64,000 nt of DNA. It comes from Devosia ginsengisoli. GTDB lineage: Bacteria > Pseudomonadota > Alphaproteobacteria > Rhizobiales > Devosiaceae. Below are positions 52,063-60,414 of this stretch, one piece after another. The stretch covers positions 248,001-312,000 of the forward strand of contig NZ_JANQAJ010000005.1 of the NCBI RefSeq assembly GCF_024707105.1, given 5' to 3'. How positions within the stretch are numbered: position 1 is the first letter of the stretch; each line of letters starts with the position of its first letter. Position numbers and translations under genes: made by a program. Under the pieces are notes generated by a model. It searched no databases. It was not told where the DNA came from and was given only the letters and a program-made list of their open reading frames with translations.

Positions 52063-53859
52063 ATGAGTCGCAAGAAACTCGATTTCCGTGCCGATGCCTA
52101 TCGCAACGTGCTCGGCTTCACCTTCCGTCACTGGTCGGGCCGGCTGGCGCTGGTCGGTACCATCTGTGCGCTGGTCATCGCCTCGACGCTGGCCGAAGTC
52201 ATGGTGCCGGTATTTTCCGGCCAGATCGTCGATGCCATTGCCGGCGGGGCCAATGCGGGCGCCGAGGAGGCTTTGCGCGCCTTCGCCATCGTGGTCGGCC
52301 TGGGGCTGACCAGCGTGATCCTGCGCTGGTTCATCTTCCAGGGTGTCATCCGGCTGACGATCCGCATGATGGCCGATATCGTCAATAACGGCTTCCACCG
52401 CGTGCAGCGCTTCTCGACTGACTGGCATGCCAACAGCTTTGCCGGCTCGACGGTGCGCAAGATCACCCGTGGCATGTGGGCGCTGGATTCGCTCAATGAC
52501 GTGCTGCTGGTGGCCTTGTTGCCGTCGGTGGTCATGCTGGTGGGCGCATCGGTGATCCTGGGGTCGTACTGGCCGGTCATGGGCCTGGTCGTGGCACTGG
52601 GCTCGGTGGTCTATATCGGCGCCACGGTGGCCCTTTCCATGGGCTATGTGTCGCCGGCAGCGAGCCTGGCCAATGCCTGGGATACCAGGCTTGGCGGCGC
52701 GCTGGCCGACGCGGTGAGCTGCAATTCGGTGGTCAAGGCCTTTGGCGCTGAGGAGCGCGAAGAGGGCCGCCTGCGCCATGTGCTGGGCAAGTGGGATACC
52801 CGCACGCGCCGCACCTGGAAGCGCGGCACGCTGAGCGGCACCATCCAGGGCTTCATGATGGTGACGATGCAGGCGGGCATTCTCGGCACGGGGCTGCTGA
52901 TGTGGCAGCGCGGGCTGGCCAGCCCGGGCGACATCACCTTCGTGCTCGCCATGTTCTTCGTGCTGCAGGGCTACCTGCGGGATGTGGGCCAGCATATCCG
53001 CAACCTGCAGCGCGCCGTGAACGACATGGAAGAACTGGTGGCGCTCGAGAGGACGCCGCTGGGCATCGATGACAAGGCCGGTGCCGGGGCGATTGCCATC
53101 GGCAAGGGCGAGATCGCCTTCGACCATGTGACCTTCCAGTATGGCGCCCATCCGACGCCGCTCTACCGCGATTTCTCGGTGCGGATTGCGCCGGGCGAAC
53201 GGGTGGGGCTGGTGGGCCATTCGGGCTCAGGCAAGACGACCTTCGTCAAGCTGATCCAGCGGCTTTACGACGTGAAGTCGGGCGCGATCCGCATCGACGG
53301 GCAGGATATCGCCCAGGTGAAGCAATCGAGCCTGCGCGGCCAGATCGCCATCGTGCAACAGGAGCCCATCCTGTTCCACCGGACCCTGGCCGAGAACATC
53401 GCCTATGCCCGCCCCGACGCCACGCGCGCCGAGATCGAGCTGGCGGCCAAGCAGGCCAATGCGCATGACTTCATCCTCGACCTGCCCAAGGGTTATGAAA
53501 CCATGGTGGGCGAGCGGGGCGTGAAGCTGTCGGGTGGCGAGCGACAGCGTGTCGCCATCGCCAGGGCTTTCCTGGCCGATGCACCGGTGCTGATCCTGGA
53601 CGAGGCGACATCGAGCCTCGACAGCGAGAGCGAGGTGCAGATTCAGCAGGCCATGGAACGGCTGATGGTGGGGCGCACCACGCTGGTGATCGCGCACCGG
53701 CTGTCCACCGTGCGGGCGCTGGACCGGCTGCTGGTCTTCGACAAGGGCAAGATTGTCGAGGAGGGCGACCACGACCAGCTCATCCGCCTCAATGGCGGCA
53801 TCTATCGCCGGCTGTTCGAACGGCAGGCGCTGGAGCTGACCAAGGGACTGGTGGCGTAA
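52063..53859 (+). CDS. ABC exporter, fused permease and ATPase
   Basis: A 598-residue half-size exporter. Six helices lie in residues about 25-330. The C-terminal ATPase has Walker A GHSGSGKTTF, Q-loop QQEPILFH, signature LSGGERQRVAIARAF, Walker B VLILDEATSSLDSE and the H-loop IAHRLSTV. It belongs to the MsbA/multidrug/lipid group; the substrate is unknown. It works as a homodimer in the inner membrane, since no partner gene is present. The region upstream holds a leader peptide and hairpin; an intrinsic terminator follows. Confidence 0.9.
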   Translation: MSRKKLDFRADAYRNVLGFTFRHWSGRLALVGTICALVIASTLAEVMVPVFSGQIVDAIAGGANAGAEEALRAFAIVVGLGLTSVILRWFIFQGVIRLTIRMMADIVNNGFHRVQRFSTDWHANSFAGSTVRKITRGMWALDSLNDVLLVALLPSVVMLVGASVILGSYWPVMGLVVALGSVVYIGATVALSMGYVSPAASLANAWDTRLGGALADAVSCNSVVKAFGAEEREEGRLRHVLGKWDTRTRRTWKRGTLSGTIQGFMMVTMQAGILGTGLLMWQRGLASPGDITFVLAMFFVLQGYLRDVGQHIRNLQRAVNDMEELVALERTPLGIDDKAGAGAIAIGKGEIAFDHVTFQYGAHPTPLYRDFSVRIAPGERVGLVGHSGSGKTTFVKLIQRLYDVKSGAIRIDGQDIAQVKQSSLRGQIAIVQQEPILFHRTLAENIAYARPDATRAEIELAAKQANAHDFILDLPKGYETMVGERGVKLSGGERQRVAIARAFLADAPVLILDEATSSLDSESEVQIQQAMERLMVGRTTLVIAHRLSTVRALDRLLVFDKGKIVEEGDHDQLIRLNGGIYRRLFERQALELTKGLVA

Positions 53860-53864
53860 AACGG

Positions 53865-53896
53865 AAGCGCCGGGGTGTGAGCCCCGGCGCTTTTTT
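53865..53896 (+). terminator. Intrinsic terminator after the ABC exporter
   Basis: AAGCGCCGGGG (53865-53875) and CCCCGGCGCTT (53882-53892) form an 11-bp stem with a TGTGAG loop, followed by a T-run to 53896. It lies six bases after the stop codon. Confidence 0.93.
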
Positions 53897-53904
53897 GTTG
53901 GTGG

Positions 53905-54028
53905 ATACCCCCTCCTAGCCTCCCCCTGATAGGGGGAGGAATCCGGCTGGTGGGAGGGGCGACATCGCGCCAAATCGCTGATCTGTTCCTCCCCCTATCA
54001 GGGGAGGTTAGGTGGGGTATCCCGCCTA
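53905..54028. repeat. Family D palindromic repeat, copy 2
   Basis: ATACCCCCTCCTAGCCTCCCCCTGATAGGGGGAGGAA and the inverted TTCCTCCCCCTATCAGGGGAGGTTAGGTGGGGTATC. It ends in the stop codon of the ohr gene. Confidence 0.85.
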
Positions 54029-54451
54029 GATCACGTCCAGCGTCACGTCGAACCCCTTGCGGCTCACTTCGCTATAGGGGCAGATCACATGGGCACGCTG
54101 GATGATGTCCTCGGCCTTGGCCTTGTCCATACCGGGGATATGGGCCTTGAGGGCGGCTTCGATCCAGAAGCCTTCGCCGTCTTCGCGGTCCTTGAAGCTG
54201 ACTTCGGCGGTGACGGTGGCGTCTTCGAGAATCTTGTCGCCGCTCTTGCGGGCGGCCGCCTTCATGGCGCCGAGGAAGCAGGCCGAATAGCCGACGGCGA
54301 ACAACTGTTCGGGATTGGTGCCGCGGGCGCCGTCGCCGCCGATTTCCTTGGGCGTGGTCAGGGTGACGTCCAGCACGCCGTCATCGGTGGCGCCATGGCC
54401 GGAACGGCCGCCGGTGGATGTGGCACGCGCGGTATACATGATCTTGGGCAT
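54026..54451 (-). CDS. ohr: Organic hydroperoxide resistance protein (Ohr/OsmC family)
   Basis: A 141-residue thiol peroxidase that reduces organic hydroperoxides. The two catalytic cysteines are C58 (GYSACFLGA) and C124 (HVICPYS). GTNPEQLFAVGY and an early Arg (R16 in GGRSG) are family features. The start at 54451 has AGGAGACC. An OhrR regulator is not adjacent. It diverges from the VOC dioxygenase-like gene. Confidence 0.92.
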   Translation of the reverse strand: MPKIMYTARATSTGGRSGHGATDDGVLDVTLTTPKEIGGDGARGTNPEQLFAVGYSACFLGAMKAAARKSGDKILEDATVTAEVSFKDREDGEGFWIEAALKAHIPGMDKAKAEDIIQRAHVICPYSEVSRKGFDVTLDVI

Positions 54452-54617
54452 GGAAGGTCTCCTGAAAACGAGTGAGACCGCACTCCAGCATGAAACCATG
54501 GTGAGTGGAAGGCGCGCCGATTGCCCGTACTTTGGCGAACAATGCCTTCGGTACAGCGGCGCTGGCGCGACCAATGGTGGGGCCTATATGATTTGCAGGA
54601 CAATTCAGGAGGTCGCC

Positions 54618-55538
54618 ATGATCGACACATCCGTACAGATTAACGTGAAATCCAAGCCGATCCTGCCGCTGACCACGACGCTGGGCGCGGTGCATATCGC
54701 TGTGACCGACCGCAGCAAGGCGCTGGCCATCTGGCAGGACGTGGTGGGGCTGGACCTCATTTCGGAAACCGGCAACGAGCTGGTGCTGGGTGCCGGCGGC
54801 AAGCCGCTGATCGTGCTGGAAACCGGGGCGACGCGGCCCTCCGTGCAGCGCACCATCGGGCTTTATCACGTCGCCATCCACGTCCCCACGCGGGCCGAAC
54901 TGGCGCAGATGGCAGTGCGGGCCTTGCAGCGCAATGTGCGGATTTCGCCGACCGACCACCTGGTGAGCGAAGCGATCTATCTGTGGGACTTCGACGGAAA
55001 CGGCATCGAAATCACCTTCGAGACGCCGTGGCGCGGCACGCTGGGCGATCCCGACAAGGGCGAAACCTATGCGGTGACCTCGGAAGGCAAGCCCCATTCG
55101 GGCCGCGACCCCATCGACATGGACGGATTGCTGGCCGAGCTGGGACCCGAGCCGGTGCTGACGGCACGTATGGCCGATGGCACGCGGATCGGCCATGTGC
55201 ATGTGCATGTCGGCGACCTGCAGCAGGCGATGAATTTTTATCGCGACACGATCGGCTTTGCCGGATTCCTGCTGATCAGCTCGTTCGGCATGGGCGATGT
55301 GGGGCTCGACTACATGCCGCATACGATCGCGTTCAATATCTGGTCAGGCCCCAACGCTGCCTTGCCGCCGGCGGGCGCGGCCGGGCTGCGCTGGTTCACT
55401 ATTGTCGTGCCGGATGCGGCGACGCTGGAGGGGGTGAAGGCACGGCTGGCCGGGGCAGGGGCGCCGGTATCGCCGGTCCAAGGGGGCATCGAGACGCAGG
55501 ACCCGTTCGGCAACCGGATCCGGGTGCTGGTGGGGTAG
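54618..55538 (+). CDS. Tandem-VOC dioxygenase-like protein (CatE type)
   Basis: A 306-residue protein with two vicinal-oxygen-chelate modules. Module 1 begins TLGAVHIAVTDRSKALAIWQDVVGL (H26 as metal ligand) and contains YHVAIHVPTRAEL and WDFDGNGIEITFE. Module 2 begins RIGHVHVHVGDLQQAMNFYRDTIGF. The layout matches B. subtilis CatE, a catechol 2,3-dioxygenase, though a glyoxalase-like role is possible. A perfect CAGGAGG site precedes the ATG. Placed next to ohr, a stress role is plausible. Confidence 0.8.
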   Translation: MIDTSVQINVKSKPILPLTTTLGAVHIAVTDRSKALAIWQDVVGLDLISETGNELVLGAGGKPLIVLETGATRPSVQRTIGLYHVAIHVPTRAELAQMAVRALQRNVRISPTDHLVSEAIYLWDFDGNGIEITFETPWRGTLGDPDKGETYAVTSEGKPHSGRDPIDMDGLLAELGPEPVLTARMADGTRIGHVHVHVGDLQQAMNFYRDTIGFAGFLLISSFGMGDVGLDYMPHTIAFNIWSGPNAALPPAGAAGLRWFTIVVPDAATLEGVKARLAGAGAPVSPVQGGIETQDPFGNRIRVLVG

Positions 55539-55550
55539 TTTAGCCCCAAG

Positions 55551-55658
55551 GCGGTTCCCTCCCCTTGATGGGGAGGGCTAGGGTGGGGTGGGGCCGCGAG
55601 CGCGGTGTTTGTGATTCACCCCCACCCTCAATCCCTCCCCACAAGGGGGAGGGAAGTC
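55551..55658. repeat. Family B palindromic repeat, copy 4
   Basis: GGTTCCCTCCCCTTGATGGGGAGGGCTAGGGTGGGGTGGGG and the inverted ACCCCCACCCTCAATCCCTCCCCACAAGGGGGAGGGAAG. Confidence 0.85.
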
Positions 55659-55679
55659 CGTTCTGCGTTTGGAGGCAAT

Positions 55680-56222
55680 ATGCGCACAGCCGAGGATGTT
55701 CTTCGCTTCTGGTTCGTCGAACATGGCCAGGACGACTGGTTTGGCGGCAAGGCGGAATTCGATGCCGCGCTGGCGGAGCAATTTGCCGAAACGCATCCGC
55801 ATGTGGCGCTGGGCGAGGCGTGGGAATGGCGCCGGACGCCCCAGGGGCGGCTGGCCGAGATCATCGTGCTGGATCAGTTTTCGCGGCAATTGCATCGCGG
55901 TTCGCCCGAGGCTTTCGCGCAGGACAAGATGGCCGTGGCGCTGACGCAGGAGGCTATTGCCGCCGGGGCCGACCTGGCCATTCCGATGGAGCGGCGCATG
56001 TTCCTGTTCATGCCGTTCATGCATGCCGAATCTCTGGTGATCCAGGAGGAGGGCTGCCGGCATTTCGCCCAGTTCGGCGAGGAATTGATGAAATTCATGA
56101 CCGGGCACCGCGACTGCATCGCGCAATTCGGCCGGTTTCCGTTCAGGAACAAGGCGCTGGGGCGGGTGAGTACGCCGGAGGAAGTGGCCTATATGGAAGA
56201 GCAGGGGGACCGGGTGTTTTGA
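55680..56222 (+). CDS. DUF924 family protein
   Basis: A 180-residue cytosolic helical protein. VLRFWFVEHGQDDWFGGKAEFDA at the start, EIIVLDQFSRQLHRGSPEAFAQD, and MFLFMPFMHAESLVIQEE in the middle are clear DUF924 motifs; the fold is TPR-like in solved members. Function unknown. The start at 55680 has GGAGGCAAT; the in-frame extension upstream lies in the family B repeat and is rejected. Confidence 0.85.
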   Translation: MRTAEDVLRFWFVEHGQDDWFGGKAEFDAALAEQFAETHPHVALGEAWEWRRTPQGRLAEIIVLDQFSRQLHRGSPEAFAQDKMAVALTQEAIAAGADLAIPMERRMFLFMPFMHAESLVIQEEGCRHFAQFGEELMKFMTGHRDCIAQFGRFPFRNKALGRVSTPEEVAYMEEQGDRVF

Positions 56223-56249
56223 TCGACCCCCGGATTCCCGCTGCTGTTG

Positions 56250-56396
56250 CCCCAACCATGGTGTCACCCCGGCCTTGAGCCGGGGCCCATCCTGAGATTG
56301 AGCCACGGCCGCAAGGTGGTCCGAACAGGCACCTCGCGGCGGGACATACATTTCAGGATGGATCCCGGCTCAAGGCCGGAATGACATCGAGTGTGT
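56250..56396. repeat. Family E palindromic repeat, copy 3
   Basis: TGTCACCCCGGCCTTGAGCCGGGGCCCATCCTGAGA and the inverted TCAGGATGGATCCCGGCTCAAGGCCGGAATGACATCGAG, about 60 bases apart. Confidence 0.85.
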
Positions 56397-56416
56397 GGTA
56401 GCGCTCGTTGAAGCGC

Positions 56417-57328
56417 CTATTCCCCCAGTAGCTTCGGATCGACCAGGGCGCCCTTCTGCCCGATGACCACGCCGGCCACGCGGTGCGCCGCCTCGGCCGC
56501 TTCGCGCAGTGACTTGCCGGCCAGCCGCGCGCTCAGATACGCCCCATTGAAACTGTCGCCGGCCCCGGTGGCGTCGACCACCTTGGCACCCGGCTGCGGC
56601 GCGACCTTGGCGCGCTCGGTAGCGGTGGCGATCAGCGCTTCGCCCGCACCATCCTTGACCACGACTTCCTCGACGCCGAGTTCGAGATAACGGTCGGCCG
56701 TGTCGTCGACCGACTTGTCGCCGAAGAGCGGCGCTTCGTCCCCATGGGTGGGCAGGACGATGTCGCACATGGTGGCGGCGGCGGTCAGCACGGCGGTCAT
56801 GACGCGCGGGCTGGTCCAGAGGGCAGGGCGGATATTGGTATCGAACACGACCTTCGCGCCGGCATCGCGCGCCCGGACGATGGCACCGAGTAGCCGGCCT
56901 CTCGCGCGCGGGGCGAGGATGGCCAGGGTAATGCCCGAGAAATAGACCATGCTGGCGCCCTTGACGGCCGCAGCGAGCGCATCCTTGTCATCGGCCAGCA
57001 GCTTGGCGGCGGAGGTGTCGCGCCAATAGGTGAAGTGACGGTCGCCCTTCTCCTGGTGGATCAGGTAGAGGCCGGGACGGCGGCCAGGCACGGTGCTTAT
57101 GTGGCTGGTGCCGATATTGTTAGCATCGAGGAAGGCGCGGATATCGCCGGAATAGCGGTCTTCGCCGAGAGCGGTGAAGTAATCCACATCCCAATCCTTG
57201 CCGAGCAAGGCGCGCATATACCAGGCGGTATTGAGCGTATCGCCGGCATAGCCGAGACGGTATTGACGATCCTCGCCGCCACTCATCTCGACCATGCATT
57301 CACCGATGCTGACGAAACGATTTGTCAC
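56417..57328 (-). CDS. kdgK: 2-keto-3-deoxygluconate kinase (PfkB family)
   Basis: A 303-residue sugar kinase. RFVSIGECMVEMSG at the start, LYLIHQEKGDRHFTYWRDTSAA (KdgK-like substrate region), VFDTNIRPALW, and the PfkB signature VVDATGAGDSFNGAYLS with the catalytic Asp are present. It phosphorylates KDG to KDPG for the Entner-Doudoroff aldolase. The start is a GTG at 57328 with GGGAGG seven bases upstream; the nearby ATG is out of frame. It diverges from a fructuronate reductase-like gene, which supports a hexuronate role. Confidence 0.87.
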   Translation of the reverse strand: MTNRFVSIGECMVEMSGGEDRQYRLGYAGDTLNTAWYMRALLGKDWDVDYFTALGEDRYSGDIRAFLDANNIGTSHISTVPGRRPGLYLIHQEKGDRHFTYWRDTSAAKLLADDKDALAAAVKGASMVYFSGITLAILAPRARGRLLGAIVRARDAGAKVVFDTNIRPALWTSPRVMTAVLTAAATMCDIVLPTHGDEAPLFGDKSVDDTADRYLELGVEEVVVKDGAGEALIATATERAKVAPQPGAKVVDATGAGDSFNGAYLSARLAGKSLREAAEAAHRVAGVVIGQKGALVDPKLLGE

Positions 57329-57351
57329 TGGGCATCCTCCCGATCGGCTAT

Positions 57352-57446
57352 TCGCATAGTCACAGCGTCGTTCCTGCGCAAGCGGGAATCCATTCTTCCA
57401 CTGTCCCGCCAAAGAGTAGATTCCCGCCTTCGCGAGAATGACGTAG
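57352..57446. repeat. Family E palindromic repeat, copy 4
   Basis: GTCGTTCCTGCGCAAGCGGGAATCCA and the inverted GATTCCCGCCTTCGCGAGAATGACG, in the divergent kdgK/reductase gap. Confidence 0.75.
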
Positions 57447-57529
57447 AGACGGGTGAATGACATAGCAGCGCTCTTCCATACAAGATGAAATCTGACTATG
57501 GTGCGCGCGATTTCATCCCGGAGACGTCC

Positions 57530-59011
57530 ATGACGCGCCTCAGCGCCAGCATCCTTGCCAATGCCCCAGCCGGGGTTCGCATGCCCGATTACGACCGCAG
57601 CCGGATCACGGCAGGCATCGTGCATCTGGGTATTGGGGCGTTTCATCGCGCGCATATGGCTGTCTATGTCGATGACCTGCTGCGGGATAATCCGGACTGG
57701 GCCATTGTCGGCGCTAGCCTGCGCCGCCCCGACACCAAGGAAGCGCTGGAGCCCCAGGACGGGCTCTATACCGTGGCCATCCGCGATGCCGAGGGCACCC
57801 ATCCGCGGGTGATCGGCTCGATCCTTAGAGTGCTCGACGCCAATACAGAGCGCGAGGAATTGCTGGCGCTGATGGCGAGCCCGGCCATCCGCATCGTCTC
57901 GCTGACGGTGACGGAAAAGGGCTATTGCCACGATCCGGCAACGGGCGAACTGGACCAGCGCCACCCCGATATCGTCCACGATCTTGCCAATCCCACGACG
58001 CCGAAATCGGCGCCGGGCATGCTGGTCGAGGCGCTGGCGCGGCGGCAGGTGGCGGGCATCGCGCCCTTCGCGGTGATGAGCTGCGACAACCTGCCGAGCA
58101 ATGGCGAAACAGTGCAGCGGATCGTCACCAAATTCGCCAGCCTGCGGGATGCGGCTCTGGGCGAATTCGTGGCCAGCGTGGCTTTCCCCGGCACGATGGT
58201 GGACCGCATCGTGCCATCCACCACCGATGCCGACCGCGAGACGGTGGCCGGGCTGATCGGGGCGGAGGATGCCTGGCCGATCATGACCGAGCCCTTCACC
58301 CAATGGGTGATCGAGGATCATTTCCCGCAGGGCCGTCCGCCTTTCGAGAAGGCCGGGGCGCAACTGGTCAAGGACGTGGAACCCTTCGAGCGCATGAAGC
58401 TCAGGATGCTCAATGGCAGCCACTCCACCATGGCCTATCTGGGCTACCTGGCGGGCTATGAGTATATTTCGGACGTCATGGGCGACGCGGATTTCGTCAG
58501 GCTGATCCATGGACTGATGACCGAGGAGGCCATGCCGACGCTGGATATGCCGGGGGTGGACCTGGGCGCCTATCGCGACCAGTTGCTCGACCGCTTCCGC
58601 AACCCGGCATTGAAGCACCGCACCTGGCAGATCGCCATGGATGGGAGCCAGAAGCTGCCGCAGCGGTTGCTGGGGACCATCCGCGAACGGCTCAAGGCCG
58701 GGCAGGGCTTCGAGCGGCTGGGGCTCGGGGTAGCGGCATGGATGCGCTATGTCACCGGCATCGACGAGAAGGGCGAGAATATCGACGTGCGCGACCCGCT
58801 TTCCATGCGGATGATGGCGATTGCCGCCGATGCGGGGGATGACGCCGAAGCGCTGTATGAGGGGCTGGCCGGACTGGTGGAAGTGTTCGGCACGGACCTG
58901 GCCGACAACCAGGCGTTTGGCGAGACGGTGGCGACGGCGCTGGATGCGCTGTTCGAGGATGGGGTGAAGGAGACGGTGCGGGACTTGGTGGAAGGGGATA
59001 CCCCCTCCTAA
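57530..59011 (+). CDS. Mannitol dehydrogenase family protein, probable fructuronate reductase
   Basis: A 493-residue long-chain NAD-dependent polyol dehydrogenase. IVHLGIGAFHRAHMAVY holds the NAD motif, IVSLTVTEKGYCHD and FAVMSCDNLPSNG are family motifs, and KLRMLNGSHSTMAYLGYLAG contains the catalytic Lys region. The UxuB group (fructuronate to mannonate) is the best match by context with kdgK; mannitol or arabinitol oxidation is possible. The start at 57530 has GGAGACGTCC. The last residues (DTPS) and the stop TAA come from the family D repeat. Confidence 0.85.
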   Translation: MTRLSASILANAPAGVRMPDYDRSRITAGIVHLGIGAFHRAHMAVYVDDLLRDNPDWAIVGASLRRPDTKEALEPQDGLYTVAIRDAEGTHPRVIGSILRVLDANTEREELLALMASPAIRIVSLTVTEKGYCHDPATGELDQRHPDIVHDLANPTTPKSAPGMLVEALARRQVAGIAPFAVMSCDNLPSNGETVQRIVTKFASLRDAALGEFVASVAFPGTMVDRIVPSTTDADRETVAGLIGAEDAWPIMTEPFTQWVIEDHFPQGRPPFEKAGAQLVKDVEPFERMKLRMLNGSHSTMAYLGYLAGYEYISDVMGDADFVRLIHGLMTEEAMPTLDMPGVDLGAYRDQLLDRFRNPALKHRTWQIAMDGSQKLPQRLLGTIRERLKAGQGFERLGLGVAAWMRYVTGIDEKGENIDVRDPLSMRMMAIAADAGDDAEALYEGLAGLVEVFGTDLADNQAFGETVATALDALFEDGVKETVRDLVEGDTPS

Positions 59012-59116
59012 CCTCCCCCTGATAGGGGGAGGAACCTCTCCACTCGAAGGCACTATCCTGCCACGCACACTGGCGACTCCTCCCCCTTTTAGGGGGAGGT
59101 TGGGGAGGGGTACCCT
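58994..59116. repeat. Family D palindromic repeat, copy 3
   Basis: GATACCCCCTCCTAACCTCCCCCTGATAGGGGGAGGAA and the inverted CTCCTCCCCCTTTTAGGGGGAGGTTGGGGAGGGGTACC. It overlaps the C-terminal codons and stop of the reductase gene. Confidence 0.85.
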
Positions 59117-60271
59117 TAAACCCGCCCCTCCATGGCCCGGTCGAAAATCTCCAGCGCGCGGGCCTTGGTTAGTTCGATAGAATTGCCGCCCGCCGTGGGA
59201 TCGACGATGGCCATGTCGCCGATCAGATCGCGCTGGCTGGCATCCACCTTGAAGTCGGCCAGCGTATGCGGCACGTCGAGGCGCATGCGCAACCCGATGA
59301 CGGCGTGCTGGAAGGCCTCGAAGCTGGGGGGCGAGGCCGAGATAGGCCGCGAGCCGGGCGATGCGGGCCTCGATGGCCGATTTATTGACCGCCAGCACAT
59401 AGGGCATGAACACCGCATTGGTCATGCCGTGATGGGTGTCGTAGAGCGCGCCGACCGGGTGGCTGAGCGCATGGATGGCGCCGAGCCCCTTCTGGAAGGC
59501 GGTGGCGCCCATGGCGGCGGCGCTCATCATGTGGCCGCGGGCCTCGACGTCATTGGGGTCGGCATAGACCTTGGGCAGGTTCTCGAAGACGAGGCGAATG
59601 CCTTCCACGGCAATGCCGTCGGCCAGCGGGTGATAGCCGGGGGCGCAATAGGCTTCGAGGCAATGGGCCAGCGCATCCATGCCGGTGCCGACGGTGATGA
59701 ATTTGGGCATGCCGACGGTGAGTTCGGGATCCGCGATGACGACCTTGGGCATCATCAGGGGATGGAAGATGACCCTCTTGGTATGGGTCGTCTCGTCGGT
59801 GATGACGCCGGCGCGGCCGACTTCCGAACCGGTGCCGGCCGTGGTGGGCACGGCGACGATGGGGAAAATGCCCTTGGGATCGGCGCGGGTCCACCAATCG
59901 CCGATATCCTCGAAATCCCACATCGGGCGGGTCTGGCCGGCCATGAAGGCGATGACCTTGCCGACATCGAGCCCGGAACCGCCGCCGAAGGCGATGACGC
60001 CGTCATGGCCGCCTTCGCGCAGCACCTTGATGCCGGCTTCGACATTGGCCGAGATGGGGTTCGGCTTCACATCGGCGAAGACGCCAACCGGGATGCCGGC
60101 ATCTTTCAGAAGCTGCACCGTCTTTTGCGTGACCGGGAGGTTGACCAGCCCGGCATCGGTAACGAGCAGAGGCCTGGTTATGCCTGAAGATTTGAGGGCT
60201 TCGGGCAGTTCGGCGATGCGGCCGGGGCCGAATTTGACTGATGTGGGGTAGTTCCAGTTGGCTTTGGTCAT
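59116..60271 (-). pseudogene. Iron-containing alcohol dehydrogenase, interrupted by a single-base frameshift
   Basis: A group III Fe-alcohol dehydrogenase. The first part (from MTKANWNYPTS) has FGGGSGLDVGKVIAF, VPTTAGTGSEV, GTGMDALAHCLEAY and HALSHPVGALYDTHHG with the metal His/Asp set. After about residue 313 (LAAYLGLAP) the frame goes wrong. The normal C-terminus (PSFEAFQHAVIGLRMRLDVPHT to AMEGRV) continues in the -1 frame to 59116. The shift falls in a run of six G (59326-59331); five would restore about 384 residues. It may be a true pseudogene, a phase-variable run or a sequencing error. It follows the aldehyde dehydrogenase gene. Confidence 0.85.
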
Positions 60272-60281
60272 GTCGATGCTC

Positions 60282-60414
60282 CTTGCCACGCCCTCGTGGT
60301 TCGAGGGTCGCTGCGCTCCCGCCCTACCATGAGGGCTACTGGGGGCGCTGAATTCAAAACAGCCCTCATGGTGAGGTGCGCTTCTTCCGCCTTGAACCAC
60401 GAGGGCGTGGCACT
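60282..60414. repeat. Family A palindromic repeat, copy 7
   Basis: CCACGCCCTCGTGGTTCGAGGG, CTCCCGCCCTACCATGAGGGCTACTG, CAGCCCTCATGGTGAGGTGCG and TTGAACCACGAGGGCGTGGCA, a full nested copy between two minus-strand genes of one likely operon. Confidence 0.85.
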
